From positions 62,001 to 126,000 of the forward strand of contig JAGVTU010000005.1 in assembly GCA_019136655.1 (NCBI GenBank): a stretch of 64,000 bases of DNA. Reading direction: 5' to 3'. Below the pieces are notes generated by a model. That model was given only the letters and a program-made list of their open reading frames with translations, was not told the origin of the DNA and did no database searches. Position numbers and translations under genes: made by a program. Of the stretch, positions 14,667-23,488 are shown in pieces. The stretch is from Bacteroidota bacterium (lineage in GTDB: Bacteria > Bacteroidota > Bacteroidia > AKYH767-A > OLB10). The stretch's first letter is position 1, and the number at the start of each line of letters is the position of its first letter.

Positions 14667-16586
14667 TTACTGCAAAACGATTCGCTGTGTTTTAACAACG
14701 TCATTGGTAACGATGCAAACATTATAAATTCCTTTGGCAACGGAGCTTAAATCAAAATCAATAACTCCTGCAGCAAAATTCTTACGAGAGGATTTGGCTA
14801 CTACTTGCCCTACGGAATTATAAACCATTACTTTTACATCACCGGGTTTTTTAAGACTCATATCCACATTTACTTTACCGGTAGTTGGATTAGGATAAAT
14901 GGTGATATCGGTGAACTCAACAGGATCGTTCATACCAACAATAGCACCAGGTGATGCGATAAAATTATATTCAAATCTTGAACCGAAATCGCGCTCAAAA
15001 TTTCTGGCAATGGTGTTGTTAAGTCGCAATATGCGGTGATATCCTGCACCTTGTCCCGTATTTGCCCACCAGTATAATCCATCTCCTCCACTGTCAGTAA
15101 TCACATAACGAAAACATCCGGGTGATACATAAAAGGTATCACGATAAATGGTGTTTGCTGTCATAGAACCTGCCATTCGTTGAACCAGAATGTTTCCGTT
15201 TTCGTCCGTTAATGAATAACCATTCTGACCTACTGCGGTATTGGTTTTAACCAGAAGTATAAATGCCGTATCCATCACTTCAGGTACAATTGCATTAGAG
15301 TATGCAGTATCATCGTAAGCATAATCATCAGCAGCGTTGTTCACAGATTCGAGATAGGCTCTGAAAACACGGTTGCCGGCAGTGTAACTTACCAATCCGC
15401 TCAACGCAATATCTATAGTTTGAAAAGTATTCAGAGAACCGGTCCAGTTGTAGGTACTTTCCGGTTCACCCATCAGGCCATATTTTATTACAGCAGATGT
15501 AAGTACGTTCGAACCATTATTTTTCAGTCTTATTTTTGGATTATTACATGCAGGATTACTCCTTGAAAATTCAAATTTATCAGTAGGTGCAAGTATTTCA
15601 TCAATAGCAGCATCGTTGCTGAAATTGAGTGGGCCATATTCAAACAATTGTCCCTCTACTACATAATTTGCTGAAGGGCTGGTTACATTATATACCGGCA
15701 TATCCATATCCACAATATGTGTTGAACCACCTGCAACTGCAAAGTTGTAATCAGAAGGATATACCCAACTGCCGGGACACCAGTTGGCGCGGTTATAAAC
15801 CCATGTGCCTGCTTGCGGATAGAGTGGATTGGTACCACAAAGTCGCCAAACAGGTTTGTTTTCTACAACAGCATTATCAAACAATACTGTTCTTATTTTA
15901 GAACAAAACTCAGCGCAGTTACTCGCATCAGCTCCATGACCTGATTGTGTAATTTTCAGTCGAAGATTAGCAGTGTTGGCATTCACAGTGGTGGTGTCAG
16001 GTTGCAGGTAATTTTCTATAGGATTGGATGCATTACCAAAAGGAAATGAACCATGCCATAAACGTTTAAAAGTAACAGGATTCATAACAGGCGTACCTTC
16101 TATCAGAGCAAAATCAACATTTATCAACCAGCCTTTTCCCACGTTGGTTTCATAGCCGGTATGAATATATTCAATCTCTACCGAGTCATGAAGAAATTGT
16201 GCATAGTCGGTAACATCAAGTGTCCACGAAGAATGAAAAGAAGAATTGAAACTGTTTCCGTAGGGCGTAATATAACGTGCAAGTTCAATATCCTGTGAAG
16301 GAGCATTGGCTCCGCCCACCCTGCGGATATAAACATAATCCAGATAATCCCACTCTCCACAAGCCATTCCACTCGGGCAACGATGCGATAACGTAAGTAT
16401 GATCTTTCGGTAGTTTGTAGCTGAAGACGGAAATACTGCCCATGCAGGATAACCATTACTTCCAGCACTCGGATTGGTAACTACAGTAACATTGGTATGT
16501 GATGAAACATAAGTAGTATCACCATTGCCGGCAAAACAATAAATACCTGACATTAAAAAGAGAAGAGTAGTAAATATCTTATTCAT
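14667..16586 (-). CDS. Secreted PNGase F-like glycopeptidase with T9SS sorting domain
   Basis: A 639-residue exported protein related to peptide-N-glycosidase F, which cleaves N-glycans from glycoproteins. The signal peptide is MNKIFTTLLFLMSGIYCFAG. The first PNGase F domain contains CGEWDYLDYVYI (D80 at the position of the essential Asp). The second domain contains SGHGADASNCAEFC (E226 as candidate catalytic Glu) and NRANWCPGSWV. Residues from about 562 form a type IX secretion sorting domain, starting with IYPNPTTGKVNV and ending KTQRIVLQ. The ATG at 16586 begins the signal peptide; the longer frame from 16775 would run through the promoter. It is divergent from the FadL gene. Confidence 0.85.
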   Translation of the reverse strand: MNKIFTTLLFLMSGIYCFAGNGDTTYVSSHTNVTVVTNPSAGSNGYPAWAVFPSSATNYRKIILTLSHRCPSGMACGEWDYLDYVYIRRVGGANAPSQDIELARYITPYGNSFNSSFHSSWTLDVTDYAQFLHDSVEIEYIHTGYETNVGKGWLINVDFALIEGTPVMNPVTFKRLWHGSFPFGNASNPIENYLQPDTTTVNANTANLRLKITQSGHGADASNCAEFCSKIRTVLFDNAVVENKPVWRLCGTNPLYPQAGTWVYNRANWCPGSWVYPSDYNFAVAGGSTHIVDMDMPVYNVTSPSANYVVEGQLFEYGPLNFSNDAAIDEILAPTDKFEFSRSNPACNNPKIRLKNNGSNVLTSAVIKYGLMGEPESTYNWTGSLNTFQTIDIALSGLVSYTAGNRVFRAYLESVNNAADDYAYDDTAYSNAIVPEVMDTAFILLVKTNTAVGQNGYSLTDENGNILVQRMAGSMTANTIYRDTFYVSPGCFRYVITDSGGDGLYWWANTGQGAGYHRILRLNNTIARNFERDFGSRFEYNFIASPGAIVGMNDPVEFTDITIYPNPTTGKVNVDMSLKKPGDVKVMVYNSVGQVVAKSSRKNFAAGVIDFDLSSVAKGIYNVCIVTNDVVKTQRIVLQ

Positions 16587-16623
16587 TGTAATATGTGTAT
16601 GTGAATTAAAAAAAGGAATAGTC

Positions 16624-16631
16624 CAAAGGTA
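16624..16631 (-). promoter_or_regulatory. Bacteroidota -7 element for the PNGase F-like gene
   Basis: The minus strand reads TACCTTTG here, 37 bases before the ATG at 16586. No clear -33 TTG is seen. Confidence 0.5.
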
Positions 16632-16733
16632 ATGACTTATAGGATAGTCGCTGATAATTTCATGATGTTTTTTTATAGAGGTCATTGCCCACAATTCATT
16701 GTTAAAAAGAAAAAATATCAGTGAATCAGACCG

Positions 16734-16764
16734 TTGCATGATTCCGTTCATCTGTTTATTTTTG
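16734..16764 (+). promoter_or_regulatory. Promoter of the FadL/SGNH operon
   Basis: A -33 TTG (16734-16736), a 20-base spacer and a -7 TATTTTTG (16757-16764), 17 bases before the ATG at 16782. This is a good match to the Bacteroidota consensus. Confidence 0.65.
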
Positions 16765-16781
16765 TTAGCAGACAATTTGAT

Positions 16782-18020
16782 ATGAAGCTATCTGCAATCA
16801 TCCTTTCATCAGCCATAACTTTTGTATTTTTTTCTTCTGCCTATGCAGGTGGTTTTCAGATATCTAGTCAGAGTCAGAAGTCAGCTTCTATAGGAGGTTC
16901 GCAAACCGCCATGTATAGTGATGCAGCAACTGTTTTCTATAATCCCGGAGGAATGGTTTTTATCGGCAAAAACACATTATCTGCAGGTGGATTTTTACTG
17001 ATGCCTGCAGTGGCCTATCGGAGTCCGCTTACCGGAAAAGTGACTCAGTCAGATAAAGTAAACATCATCCCTTTTTATCTTGGAGGAAGTGTGATGATAG
17101 GGGAGAAAATTGCTGCAGGAATTATGGTTAATTCACCTTTTGGATATGCAACCAAATGGGCTGATAACTGGGAGGGAAGATATACAATTCGAAGTGCCCG
17201 GCTGAAAACAGTTTTTATTCAACCTACAGCATCCGTAAAAATTTCAGAGAAGTTTGGTTTCGGTGCCGGATTTGTTATGGCAGTTGCAAATTACAAATGG
17301 AACAGAGCGGTTGGTGTGGCTTCTGCATCAACAACAGACGGAGATGTTACCGCTGATGGAAAAAGTTTTGGCTATGGTTTTAATGCAGGATTGCATTTTC
17401 ATGCAAACGATAAACTGGATATGGCACTCACATATCGAAGTAAGGTGAAGCTAAATTTTAAGAATACCGATTTTTCTTTTTCGCAAATCCCTTCATCACT
17501 TGCCTCTTACTATCCTTCCGCAGTAAAAGCAGATGCAACCATGCCATTGCCGGCTGTGTTGTCACTTGGATTTTCATATAAAGCAACTGATGAATTAACT
17601 TTTCATCTCGAAACAAATCTCACAGGATGGTCATCATTCGATTCTTTGAATTATAATTTTGAAGAAAACTATACTTATCTGGATAATGAGTTTAAACAAA
17701 CAAGAAAATACAGAGATGTAATTGCAGTTCGATTAGGTGTTCAATATGCATTTACCGAAGCACTGCAAGGCCGTGCCGGAGTTGCTTATGACCAGTCATC
17801 GGTGAAAGACAATTTTATTACCACAGATATGCCTGATGCAGATAAATATGTTTTTGGACTTGGATTAGGCTACACTTGGAAGTCGGGGCTTACTTTGGAA
17901 GGCTCTTATCAGTTTGAAACAAGACGTGAACGTCAGGGGAAGAACAACAATACACAATTGGACGGTAGTTTCAGTTCAATCATGCATGGTGCAGGTATAG
18001 GACTTAGTTATACATTCTGA
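16782..18020 (+). CDS. OmpP1/FadL/TodX family outer-membrane transporter
   Basis: A 412-residue outer-membrane beta-barrel that in FadL and TodX takes up long-chain fatty acids or other hydrophobic compounds. It starts with a signal peptide (MKLSAIILSSAITFVFFSSAYA), followed by the family N-terminus GGFQISSQSQKSASIGGSQT and the NPG turn VFYNPGGMVFIG. Later marks are NSPFGYATKWADNWEGRY and SLGFSYKATDELTFHLE. The chain ends in an aromatic strand, GAGIGLSYTF, as expected for a barrel. The start at 16782 is set by the signal peptide and the promoter spacing. The SGNH lipoprotein gene follows 8 bases later and is probably its partner. Confidence 0.92.
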   Translation: MKLSAIILSSAITFVFFSSAYAGGFQISSQSQKSASIGGSQTAMYSDAATVFYNPGGMVFIGKNTLSAGGFLLMPAVAYRSPLTGKVTQSDKVNIIPFYLGGSVMIGEKIAAGIMVNSPFGYATKWADNWEGRYTIRSARLKTVFIQPTASVKISEKFGFGAGFVMAVANYKWNRAVGVASASTTDGDVTADGKSFGYGFNAGLHFHANDKLDMALTYRSKVKLNFKNTDFSFSQIPSSLASYYPSAVKADATMPLPAVLSLGFSYKATDELTFHLETNLTGWSSFDSLNYNFEENYTYLDNEFKQTRKYRDVIAVRLGVQYAFTEALQGRAGVAYDQSSVKDNFITTDMPDADKYVFGLGLGYTWKSGLTLEGSYQFETRRERQGKNNNTQLDGSFSSIMHGAGIGLSYTF

Positions 18021-18028
18021 AAAATACA

Positions 18029-19396
18029 ATGATGAAAAATCTGAGTGAGAAAATTATAATCAGGGTATTTGCAGCGGTTATTTTGCTGACAGCTGCCTGC
18101 AAACCTGAACTGAAAGAGTTGAATTTTGATGATAAGGGTGCAGATTTTTCAAAGTATGTTGCATTGGGAAGTTCCTATACCGCAGGTTATCAGAACAACG
18201 CATTGTTTGATGCAGGACAACAACAAAGTTTTGCTGCAATACTTGCCAATCAGTTTAAATTAGTTGGAGGAGGAGATTTCAAGCAACCGCTGGTACCGGG
18301 AAATTATGGCGCAGGATTTAATTTTTATCTTAAAACATACATTCCGCAACTAAACTTGAATTATGGACTCACGTGCAATGGTACTAATGATTTCAGAACA
18401 GGCAATGCAGCTGTAACGGATATTACTGCCATAGAAAATTACATAGGCGGTGAAGCACCATTCAACAATATGGGTGTGCCCGGAATGAAAGCTACCGATT
18501 TGGATAATGCCGATTTTGGTTCGTTGGATTTGCAATTATCCAAGAATCCTTTTTACTCACGCTTTGCAACAATACCTGAAAACTCAACAGTGCTTACAGA
18601 TGCTACACGGCAGTTGCCAACTTTTTTTACTTTTTGGGTAGGAATGAATGATATTTTTGATTGTGCCATGGCCGGTTATAACCAAACACTGGCAACAATT
18701 ACTCCTTTAGCTACATTTCAAAATGCGGTAGTAAATGCATTAACATCACTCACTGCAGGAAACAGACAAGGAGCTGTGGCCAACATCCCTGACATTTTGG
18801 ATTTACCTTATTTCAGTGCAATCCCTTATGATGCTTTGGTGCTCACTCAGGAGCAAGCCGACACTTTGAACTTGCTGTATGCATCCAATGTTCCGGCTAT
18901 ACATTTTGCAGCAGGCAGAAATGCAATGGTTATTTCAGATACGCTGACATTACCTTCAATGAAAAGACAACTGAATCCTGATGAACTGGTTTTGCTGTCT
19001 GTTCCATTTGACAGTATTTACTGTGCTGGATGGGGTTCTAATACTCAGAAACCTTTAGGCAATCGTTTTGTGCTTACCACTAATGAAATAAATACCATAC
19101 GTCAAGCCATTAACAACTACAACAGTTTTTTAAAAACCAAGGCTGCTGAAAACAATCTTGCTTATGTGGATATATATTCATTGTTTAAGAATCTTAAAAA
19201 CGGAATTACATTCAACGGAGTAAAACTGACGAATGAATTTCTGAAAGGAAACTTTTTCTCTCTCGATGGCATTACTCCAACAGGTAAAGGCAGTGCTGTT
19301 ATTGCTAATGAATTTATCAAAGCCATCAACGAAAAATATGGTACTCAAATTCCATACGCTGATATAAATAATTATACCGGAACAATTTTCCCCTGA
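18029..19396 (+). CDS. SGNH/GDSL-family lipoprotein lacking the canonical His
   Basis: A 455-residue lipoprotein with lipobox LTAAC (Cys24). The SGNH blocks are YVALGSSYTAGYQ (nucleophile position S49), NNMGVPGMKATDL, FFTFWVGMNDIFDC (Gly and Asn), and a C-terminal block SLDGITPTGKGSAVIANEF. Esterases of this superfamily have DxxH in the last block; here position 416 is Thr (codon ACT), so the catalytic His is absent from its usual place. The gene follows a FadL gene, a pairing that suggests handling of lipids or esters at the outer membrane. It could be an esterase with a displaced His or a non-catalytic binding protein. Confidence 0.8.
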   Translation: MMKNLSEKIIIRVFAAVILLTAACKPELKELNFDDKGADFSKYVALGSSYTAGYQNNALFDAGQQQSFAAILANQFKLVGGGDFKQPLVPGNYGAGFNFYLKTYIPQLNLNYGLTCNGTNDFRTGNAAVTDITAIENYIGGEAPFNNMGVPGMKATDLDNADFGSLDLQLSKNPFYSRFATIPENSTVLTDATRQLPTFFTFWVGMNDIFDCAMAGYNQTLATITPLATFQNAVVNALTSLTAGNRQGAVANIPDILDLPYFSAIPYDALVLTQEQADTLNLLYASNVPAIHFAAGRNAMVISDTLTLPSMKRQLNPDELVLLSVPFDSIYCAGWGSNTQKPLGNRFVLTTNEINTIRQAINNYNSFLKTKAAENNLAYVDIYSLFKNLKNGITFNGVKLTNEFLKGNFFSLDGITPTGKGSAVIANEFIKAINEKYGTQIPYADINNYTGTIFP

Positions 19397-19416
19397 AAGA
19401 CTAACTGCAGATTTCA

Positions 19417-19490
19417 GCCACTTTAACTCAGCAGGTAAGAGCGGTTGTTTCGTAAACAACAGGTCTGGGGTTCGATTCCCCAAGGTGGCT
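19417..19490 (+). tRNA. tRNA-Thr (anticodon CGT)
   Basis: The full cloverleaf can be folded. The acceptor stem GCCACTT/AGGTGGC has one G-T pair. The D arm ACTC/GAGC has an open first pair. The anticodon stem GTTGT/ACAAC has the loop TTCGTAA, with anticodon CGT at 19451-19453. The variable loop is AGGTC and the T arm TGGGG/CCCCA has the loop TTCGATT. The discriminator base is T and CCA is not encoded. The anticodon reads ACG codons for threonine. Confidence 0.95.
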
Positions 19491-19491
19491 C

Positions 19492-19520
19492 GATAAAAAT
19501 TTTCAGACAGAAATTTTATC
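19492..19520. repeat. AT-rich inverted repeat after the tRNA gene
   Basis: GATAAAAATTTTC and GAAATTTTATC are near-complementary arms around a short centre. It could end the tRNA transcript and also overlaps the stop codon of the convergent ALDH-like gene. It has no G/C-rich stem, so terminator function is uncertain. Confidence 0.4.
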
Positions 19521-20445
19521 AGATACCTACAGGATGCCAGGTAGTTTTCACCTCCTGCAACTCCATGATGCGATAAGGACTTTCTTCTTTAATATCTTTT
19601 ACTGCAATCACTCTTTTCACGTTCAGTGCTGCATTGGTTTGAATGGTTTTCAGCTCATCTGCATTGCTGCCGCAATACATCATTGCATTCACATCCATGT
19701 GTGATGAGAAATGAGTGTGAAGTTCCTTGCTGTAGCCTGTAAGAATATTTACCACACCTCCCGGAACATCACTTGCATTAAGCACTTCAGCAAAATCTAT
19801 TGCTGTAAGCGGATATTTTTCAGCTGCAAGAACAATGATGGCATTGCCACCTGCAATAGAAGGTGCAATTGCAGTTATTAAACTTAACAATCCGCTTTGC
19901 TGATTTGCAATAGCAGCAACTACTCCCATTGGTTCAGGAAACGAAAAGTTGAAATAAGAAGACTCTACAGGATTTACTGAAGAAAACACCTGTTGGTATT
20001 TATCGCACCAGCCGGCATAATACACCAGCATATCTATAGCTGCATACACTTCCTGCTCTGCTGCCTGATGTTCGTAACCTTGCAGCATAAGTGTTTCTAC
20101 AAATTGTGCCTTGCGTGTTTCAAGAGTTTCGGCAATTCGATACAGAATCTGACTTTTATTGAATGCACTTTTTTTCTGCCATCCTTCCTGTGCCTTGCGT
20201 GCTGCAACCACAGCATCACGAAAATCTTTTCGTGAACCGCGACAGATGTTTGCAATTACTTTTCCGTCACGACCGGTAAGTTTATAGTATCGTCCGCTCT
20301 CAGTACGCGGAAACTGGCCATTGATATAAAGTTTATATGTTTTCAGAACAGGAATACGTTTGCTCATTACGGCAGTACCGTTTAAGCTGTGACCGTTTTC
20401 GTTTTTCTGCTGAATTGTTTTTTTAATTTTTTCTTTTACTTGCAT
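19519..20445 (-). CDS. Truncated aldehyde dehydrogenase-like protein without catalytic Cys
   Basis: A 308-residue protein that matches only the N-terminal, NAD-binding part of the aldehyde dehydrogenase fold: YKLYINGQFPRTESGRYYKL, AVVAARKAQEGWQKKSAFNK, FNFSFPEPMGVVAAIANQQS, IAPSIAGGNAIIVLAAEKYP, DVPGGVVNILTGYSKELHTH. The catalytic domain with the active-site Cys is missing; the chain ends TTWHPVGI. It lies 29 bases downstream of a complete aldehyde dehydrogenase. In ALDH16 enzymes an active ALDH domain is followed in the same chain by a second ALDH domain that lacks the catalytic Cys. This pair looks like ALDH16 encoded by two genes. An oligomerisation or scaffolding role is inferred. Confidence 0.8.
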   Translation of the reverse strand: MQVKEKIKKTIQQKNENGHSLNGTAVMSKRIPVLKTYKLYINGQFPRTESGRYYKLTGRDGKVIANICRGSRKDFRDAVVAARKAQEGWQKKSAFNKSQILYRIAETLETRKAQFVETLMLQGYEHQAAEQEVYAAIDMLVYYAGWCDKYQQVFSSVNPVESSYFNFSFPEPMGVVAAIANQQSGLLSLITAIAPSIAGGNAIIVLAAEKYPLTAIDFAEVLNASDVPGGVVNILTGYSKELHTHFSSHMDVNAMMYCGSNADELKTIQTNAALNVKRVIAVKDIKEESPYRIMELQEVKTTWHPVGI

Positions 20446-20474
20446 CGTTATTGTTTTTTAATAACCAGACTTAA

Positions 20475-21950
20475 TTATTTCAGATAAGCACTTAATCCGT
20501 GCATTCCACCTTCACGGCCTGAACCACTTTCTTTGTATCCCCCAAAAGGTGAAGTGGGATCAAACTTGTTGAATGTGTTTGCCCAAAGTACTCCGGCTTT
20601 TATTTTTGATGTTACTTTAAAAACTTTACTTCCTTTATCTGTCCACACACCTCCGCTGAGTCCGTAAGGAGTGTTGTTGGCTTTTTCAATAGCCTCTTCC
20701 ACAGTTCTGAAAGTTTGTATGGCAAGCACGGGGCCGAAAATTTCTTCCTGTACTATTTTGCTCGACTGTGCTACATTGGTAAATATGGTTGGTCTGAACC
20801 AGAACCCTTTCGAAGGAAGTGAACAGGACGACTGATAACACTCACCACCTTCGTTGATACCGATTTTTACCAGTGATTTTATTTTGTTCAGCTGATCACG
20901 TGAATTGATGGCACCAATGTCAGTGTTCTTGTCGAGAGGATCACCAACAATCAGTGTTTCCATACGGTCTTTCAGTTTTCGGAGCAATGTATTGGCAATA
21001 CTTTCCTGCACAAACAACCTCGAACCTGCACAACATACATGTCCCTGATTGAAAAATATTCCGTTCACAATTCCCTCTACAGCCTGATCAATAGCGGCAT
21101 CTTCAAAAATAATGTTGGCAGCTTTACCTCCTAATTCAAGTGTAAATTTCTTTGAAGTTCCGGCTAATGCTTTCTGAATAATTTTACCTACATCCGTTGA
21201 TCCGGTAAATGCAATTTTGTCTATTCCTGCATGGTTGACAATGGCTGCGCCTGTTGCACCTGCACCTGTAACAATATTTACAACTCCGGGAGGCAAATCG
21301 GCATCACGGATTATTTCAGCAAGTTTAAGTGCAGTAAGAGGTGTTGTTTCTGCAGGCTTCAGCACCACTGTATTTCCACAGGCAAGTGCCGGAGCAATTT
21401 TCCATGCAGCCATCAGCAGAGGAAAATTCCATGGAATAATTTGTCCTGCCACACCCATAGGTTCAGCTTTCATTCCAGGCAATGCATAATCTAATTTGTC
21501 AGCCCATCCTGCATAATAAAAAAAGTGTGCTGCTGCCAATGGTACATCAATATCTCTGCTTTCGCGAATGGGTTTTCCGCCATCCATGCTCTCGATAATG
21601 GCCAACTCACGTGCACGCTCCTGCATGAGTCTTGCAATGCGATAAATGTATTTGCCTCTTTCGCGGGCAGGCATCTTGCTCCACACCTTGTTGTAAGCCT
21701 GACGTGCAGCACTCACTGCAGCATCCACATCTGCCTGTCCTGCTTCTGCTACCGAAGCAATGCGGGTTTCTTTGGCAGGATTGATGGTGTCGAAATATTT
21801 TTTGGATTGCGGAGGAGTGAATTTTCCATTGATAAACAAATCGTATTTATCAGATAGAATAATATGATCGGGCGATTCGGGTGCCGCTGAATATTGCCAT
21901 TGTGTATCGAATTTCAGCTTTACATTTTTTTTGGAGCCTTGTTTAGCCAT
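20475..21950 (-). CDS. NAD(P)-dependent aldehyde dehydrogenase
   Basis: A 491-residue enzyme that oxidises aldehydes to acids. The NAD-binding part shows MGVAGQIIPWNFPLLMAAWK and GNTVVLKPAETTPLTALKLA. The catalytic Glu is in FTLELGGKAANIIFED, the nucleophilic Cys in FFNQGHVCCAGSRLFV, and the C-terminal signature is EEIFGPVLAI followed by SPFGGYKESGSGREGG. All key residues are present. A TATCTTTG promoter element lies 19 bases upstream of the ATG. The downstream gene, 29 bases away, encodes an ALDH-like protein without the catalytic domain, so the two probably form one ALDH16-like complex. Substrate unknown. Confidence 0.93.
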   Translation of the reverse strand: MAKQGSKKNVKLKFDTQWQYSAAPESPDHIILSDKYDLFINGKFTPPQSKKYFDTINPAKETRIASVAEAGQADVDAAVSAARQAYNKVWSKMPARERGKYIYRIARLMQERARELAIIESMDGGKPIRESRDIDVPLAAAHFFYYAGWADKLDYALPGMKAEPMGVAGQIIPWNFPLLMAAWKIAPALACGNTVVLKPAETTPLTALKLAEIIRDADLPPGVVNIVTGAGATGAAIVNHAGIDKIAFTGSTDVGKIIQKALAGTSKKFTLELGGKAANIIFEDAAIDQAVEGIVNGIFFNQGHVCCAGSRLFVQESIANTLLRKLKDRMETLIVGDPLDKNTDIGAINSRDQLNKIKSLVKIGINEGGECYQSSCSLPSKGFWFRPTIFTNVAQSSKIVQEEIFGPVLAIQTFRTVEEAIEKANNTPYGLSGGVWTDKGSKVFKVTSKIKAGVLWANTFNKFDPTSPFGGYKESGSGREGGMHGLSAYLK

Positions 21951-21969
21951 TACTTCATAAATTAAAACT

Positions 21970-21977
21970 CAAAGATA
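21970..21977 (-). promoter_or_regulatory. Bacteroidota -7 element for the ALDH pair
   Basis: The minus strand reads TATCTTTG, 19 bases before the start codon at 21950. Confidence 0.55.
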
Positions 21978-22114
21978 GTAAATTACAAGGATGAAATGTG
22001 ATGGTTCAGGTGATAAATTAAAGGTATGACAGAAGAAATACACAATCTCAGGCTTCAGTATATTTTTTGATTAATTTTAATGTTCTTTGTACGGCAAAAT
22101 AATTACTTACAACA

Positions 22115-22465
22115 GTGAAGAAAATTTATCATTTGGCAACCTGCACCACCAATCAGCGAATTTTGCGTGAATTGAAACCGGGCAGCGATGTAATATTGCA
22201 GGACATAAAAACCGAGCCAATCACATCAAAACAAATAGACGAAATGAAAAAACTTGCAGGCAGCTATGAAGCCTTGTTCAGCAGGGTGGCTATGAAATAC
22301 CGCTCCATGGGGCTGAACCAAATGAAACTGGAAGAAAAAGATTACCGCAATTACATTCTGCAGGAATACACTTTTCTTAAAAGACCTGTTGTGATTGCTG
22401 ACGATAAAATTTTTATTGGCAATGCAGCTAAAACAGTTGAAGCCGCCAAAAAAGCTTTACACTGA
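22115..22465 (+). CDS. ArsC/Spx family protein
   Basis: A 116-residue thioredoxin-fold protein of the ArsC/Spx/MgsR group. It starts with GTG, giving MKKIYHLATCTTNQRILREL; the single Cys (C10, in TCTTN) takes the place of the ArsC catalytic Cys, and there is no CxxC redox switch as in Spx. Other family marks are LKPGSDVILQDIKTEPITS, EKDYRNYILQEYTFLKRPVVI and FIGNAAKTVEAAKK. It may be an arsenate reductase-like enzyme or a general thiol-dependent protein; no arsenic genes are nearby. The next gene begins 23 bases downstream on the same strand. Confidence 0.8.
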   Translation: MKKIYHLATCTTNQRILRELKPGSDVILQDIKTEPITSKQIDEMKKLAGSYEALFSRVAMKYRSMGLNQMKLEEKDYRNYILQEYTFLKRPVVIADDKIFIGNAAKTVEAAKKALH

Positions 22466-22488
22466 TTCTGCAGTAAATTCTCAAAACC

Positions 22489-23409
22489 TTGAAAGCTACT
22501 ACCCGCGCACATCTTTCAGTGTTTGTTGTCAACCTGATTTATGCTGCAAATTTCAGCATTGCCAAACTGGTAATGCCTGAATATGTAAAACCCTTTGCAT
22601 TTATTGTATTGCGTGTAGTGCCTGCAACGGTTTTATTTTTTATCATCTCGTGGATGTTGCCAACGGAAAGAGTTAGAAAAGAAGATAAGTATTTTATGGT
22701 GCTGGGTGCTTTGTTTGGTGTTGCTGTCAATCAACTGCTATTTTTCAAAGGACTTTCGCTTACTTCACCCATTAATGGCGCTCTTATTATGACAACCAAT
22801 CCTGTGCTGGTGCTGATGATGGCTGCATTTTTTCTAAAAGAACATATTTCATGGAATAAAATTTTGGGAATTGCACTGGGAATTGCAGGAGCATTTATTC
22901 TCATTTTGTTAGGAAGCAGTTTTCATATCAAAGGTGGAAATACAGAGGGCGACATTTATGTTTTTCTGAACTCAGTGTCCTTTGCTTATTTCATTGTGAT
23001 GGCAAAACCGCTCATGTTGCGATATCATCCGATAACTATCATGAAATGGATTTTCTTCTTCGGCAGTCTCATGGTTTTTCCATTTGGCTATCCCGAATTG
23101 AAACAGGTTGAATGGTCATCAATTCCTTTGAAGATTTGGCTGTGCATTGCTTTTGTTGTATTTTTTGTAACGTTTATTGCATATCTGATGAATGTGTTTG
23201 CACTGAAAGAACTGAGCCCGTCACAGGTGAGTATTTATATTTATCTGCAACCTGTTTTTGCAACCCTTATATCAATGATGATTGGCGAAGGTACACCTGG
23301 GTGGTTGCATCTGATTTCTGCAGTGATGATTTTTGTTGGTGTGTATCTGGTAAGCCGTCAGAAAATAGAAGGTGTAAACCGCAGAAGACAGAATGAACAT
23401 GTGGAATGA
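22489..23409 (+). CDS. EamA/DMT-family transporter
   Basis: A 306-residue membrane protein with ten predicted helices in two repeated EamA units. The first ends near residue 135; the second begins around FLNSVSFAYFIVMAKPLMLRY. Typical motifs are NLIYAANFSIAKLVMP, LKELSPSQVSIYIYLQPVFA and HLISAVMIFVGVYLVSRQK. Members export metabolites such as amino acids; substrate not predictable. The start is a TTG at 22489, since the only later Met (residue 29) would remove most of the first helix. It follows the ArsC-like gene on the same strand. Confidence 0.88.
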   Translation: MKATTRAHLSVFVVNLIYAANFSIAKLVMPEYVKPFAFIVLRVVPATVLFFIISWMLPTERVRKEDKYFMVLGALFGVAVNQLLFFKGLSLTSPINGALIMTTNPVLVLMMAAFFLKEHISWNKILGIALGIAGAFILILLGSSFHIKGGNTEGDIYVFLNSVSFAYFIVMAKPLMLRYHPITIMKWIFFFGSLMVFPFGYPELKQVEWSSIPLKIWLCIAFVVFFVTFIAYLMNVFALKELSPSQVSIYIYLQPVFATLISMMIGEGTPGWLHLISAVMIFVGVYLVSRQKIEGVNRRRQNEHVE

Positions 23410-23444
23410 TTACTGGAAAACAAAATACATTGATGGTAAAATCT

Positions 23445-23472
23445 TTTGAAACAGTTGTAAAACATATTTTTG
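23445..23472 (+). promoter_or_regulatory. Promoter of yicC-gmk
   Basis: A -33 TTTG (23445-23448), a 16-base spacer and a -7 TATTTTTG (23465-23472), 16 bases before the yicC ATG. Confidence 0.6.
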
Positions 23473-23488
23473 TAAAAAAATCAGCATT

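Noticed and set aside
12770-16586. Mobile element carrying the hip operon
   Set aside because: No integrase, transposase, tRNA-edge repeat or terminal inverted repeats flank hipBST. Transfer is possible but nothing in the window shows it.
16587-16775. N-terminal extension of the PNGase F-like protein
   Set aside because: The extra 63 residues precede a complete signal peptide and cover the promoter element of the gene.
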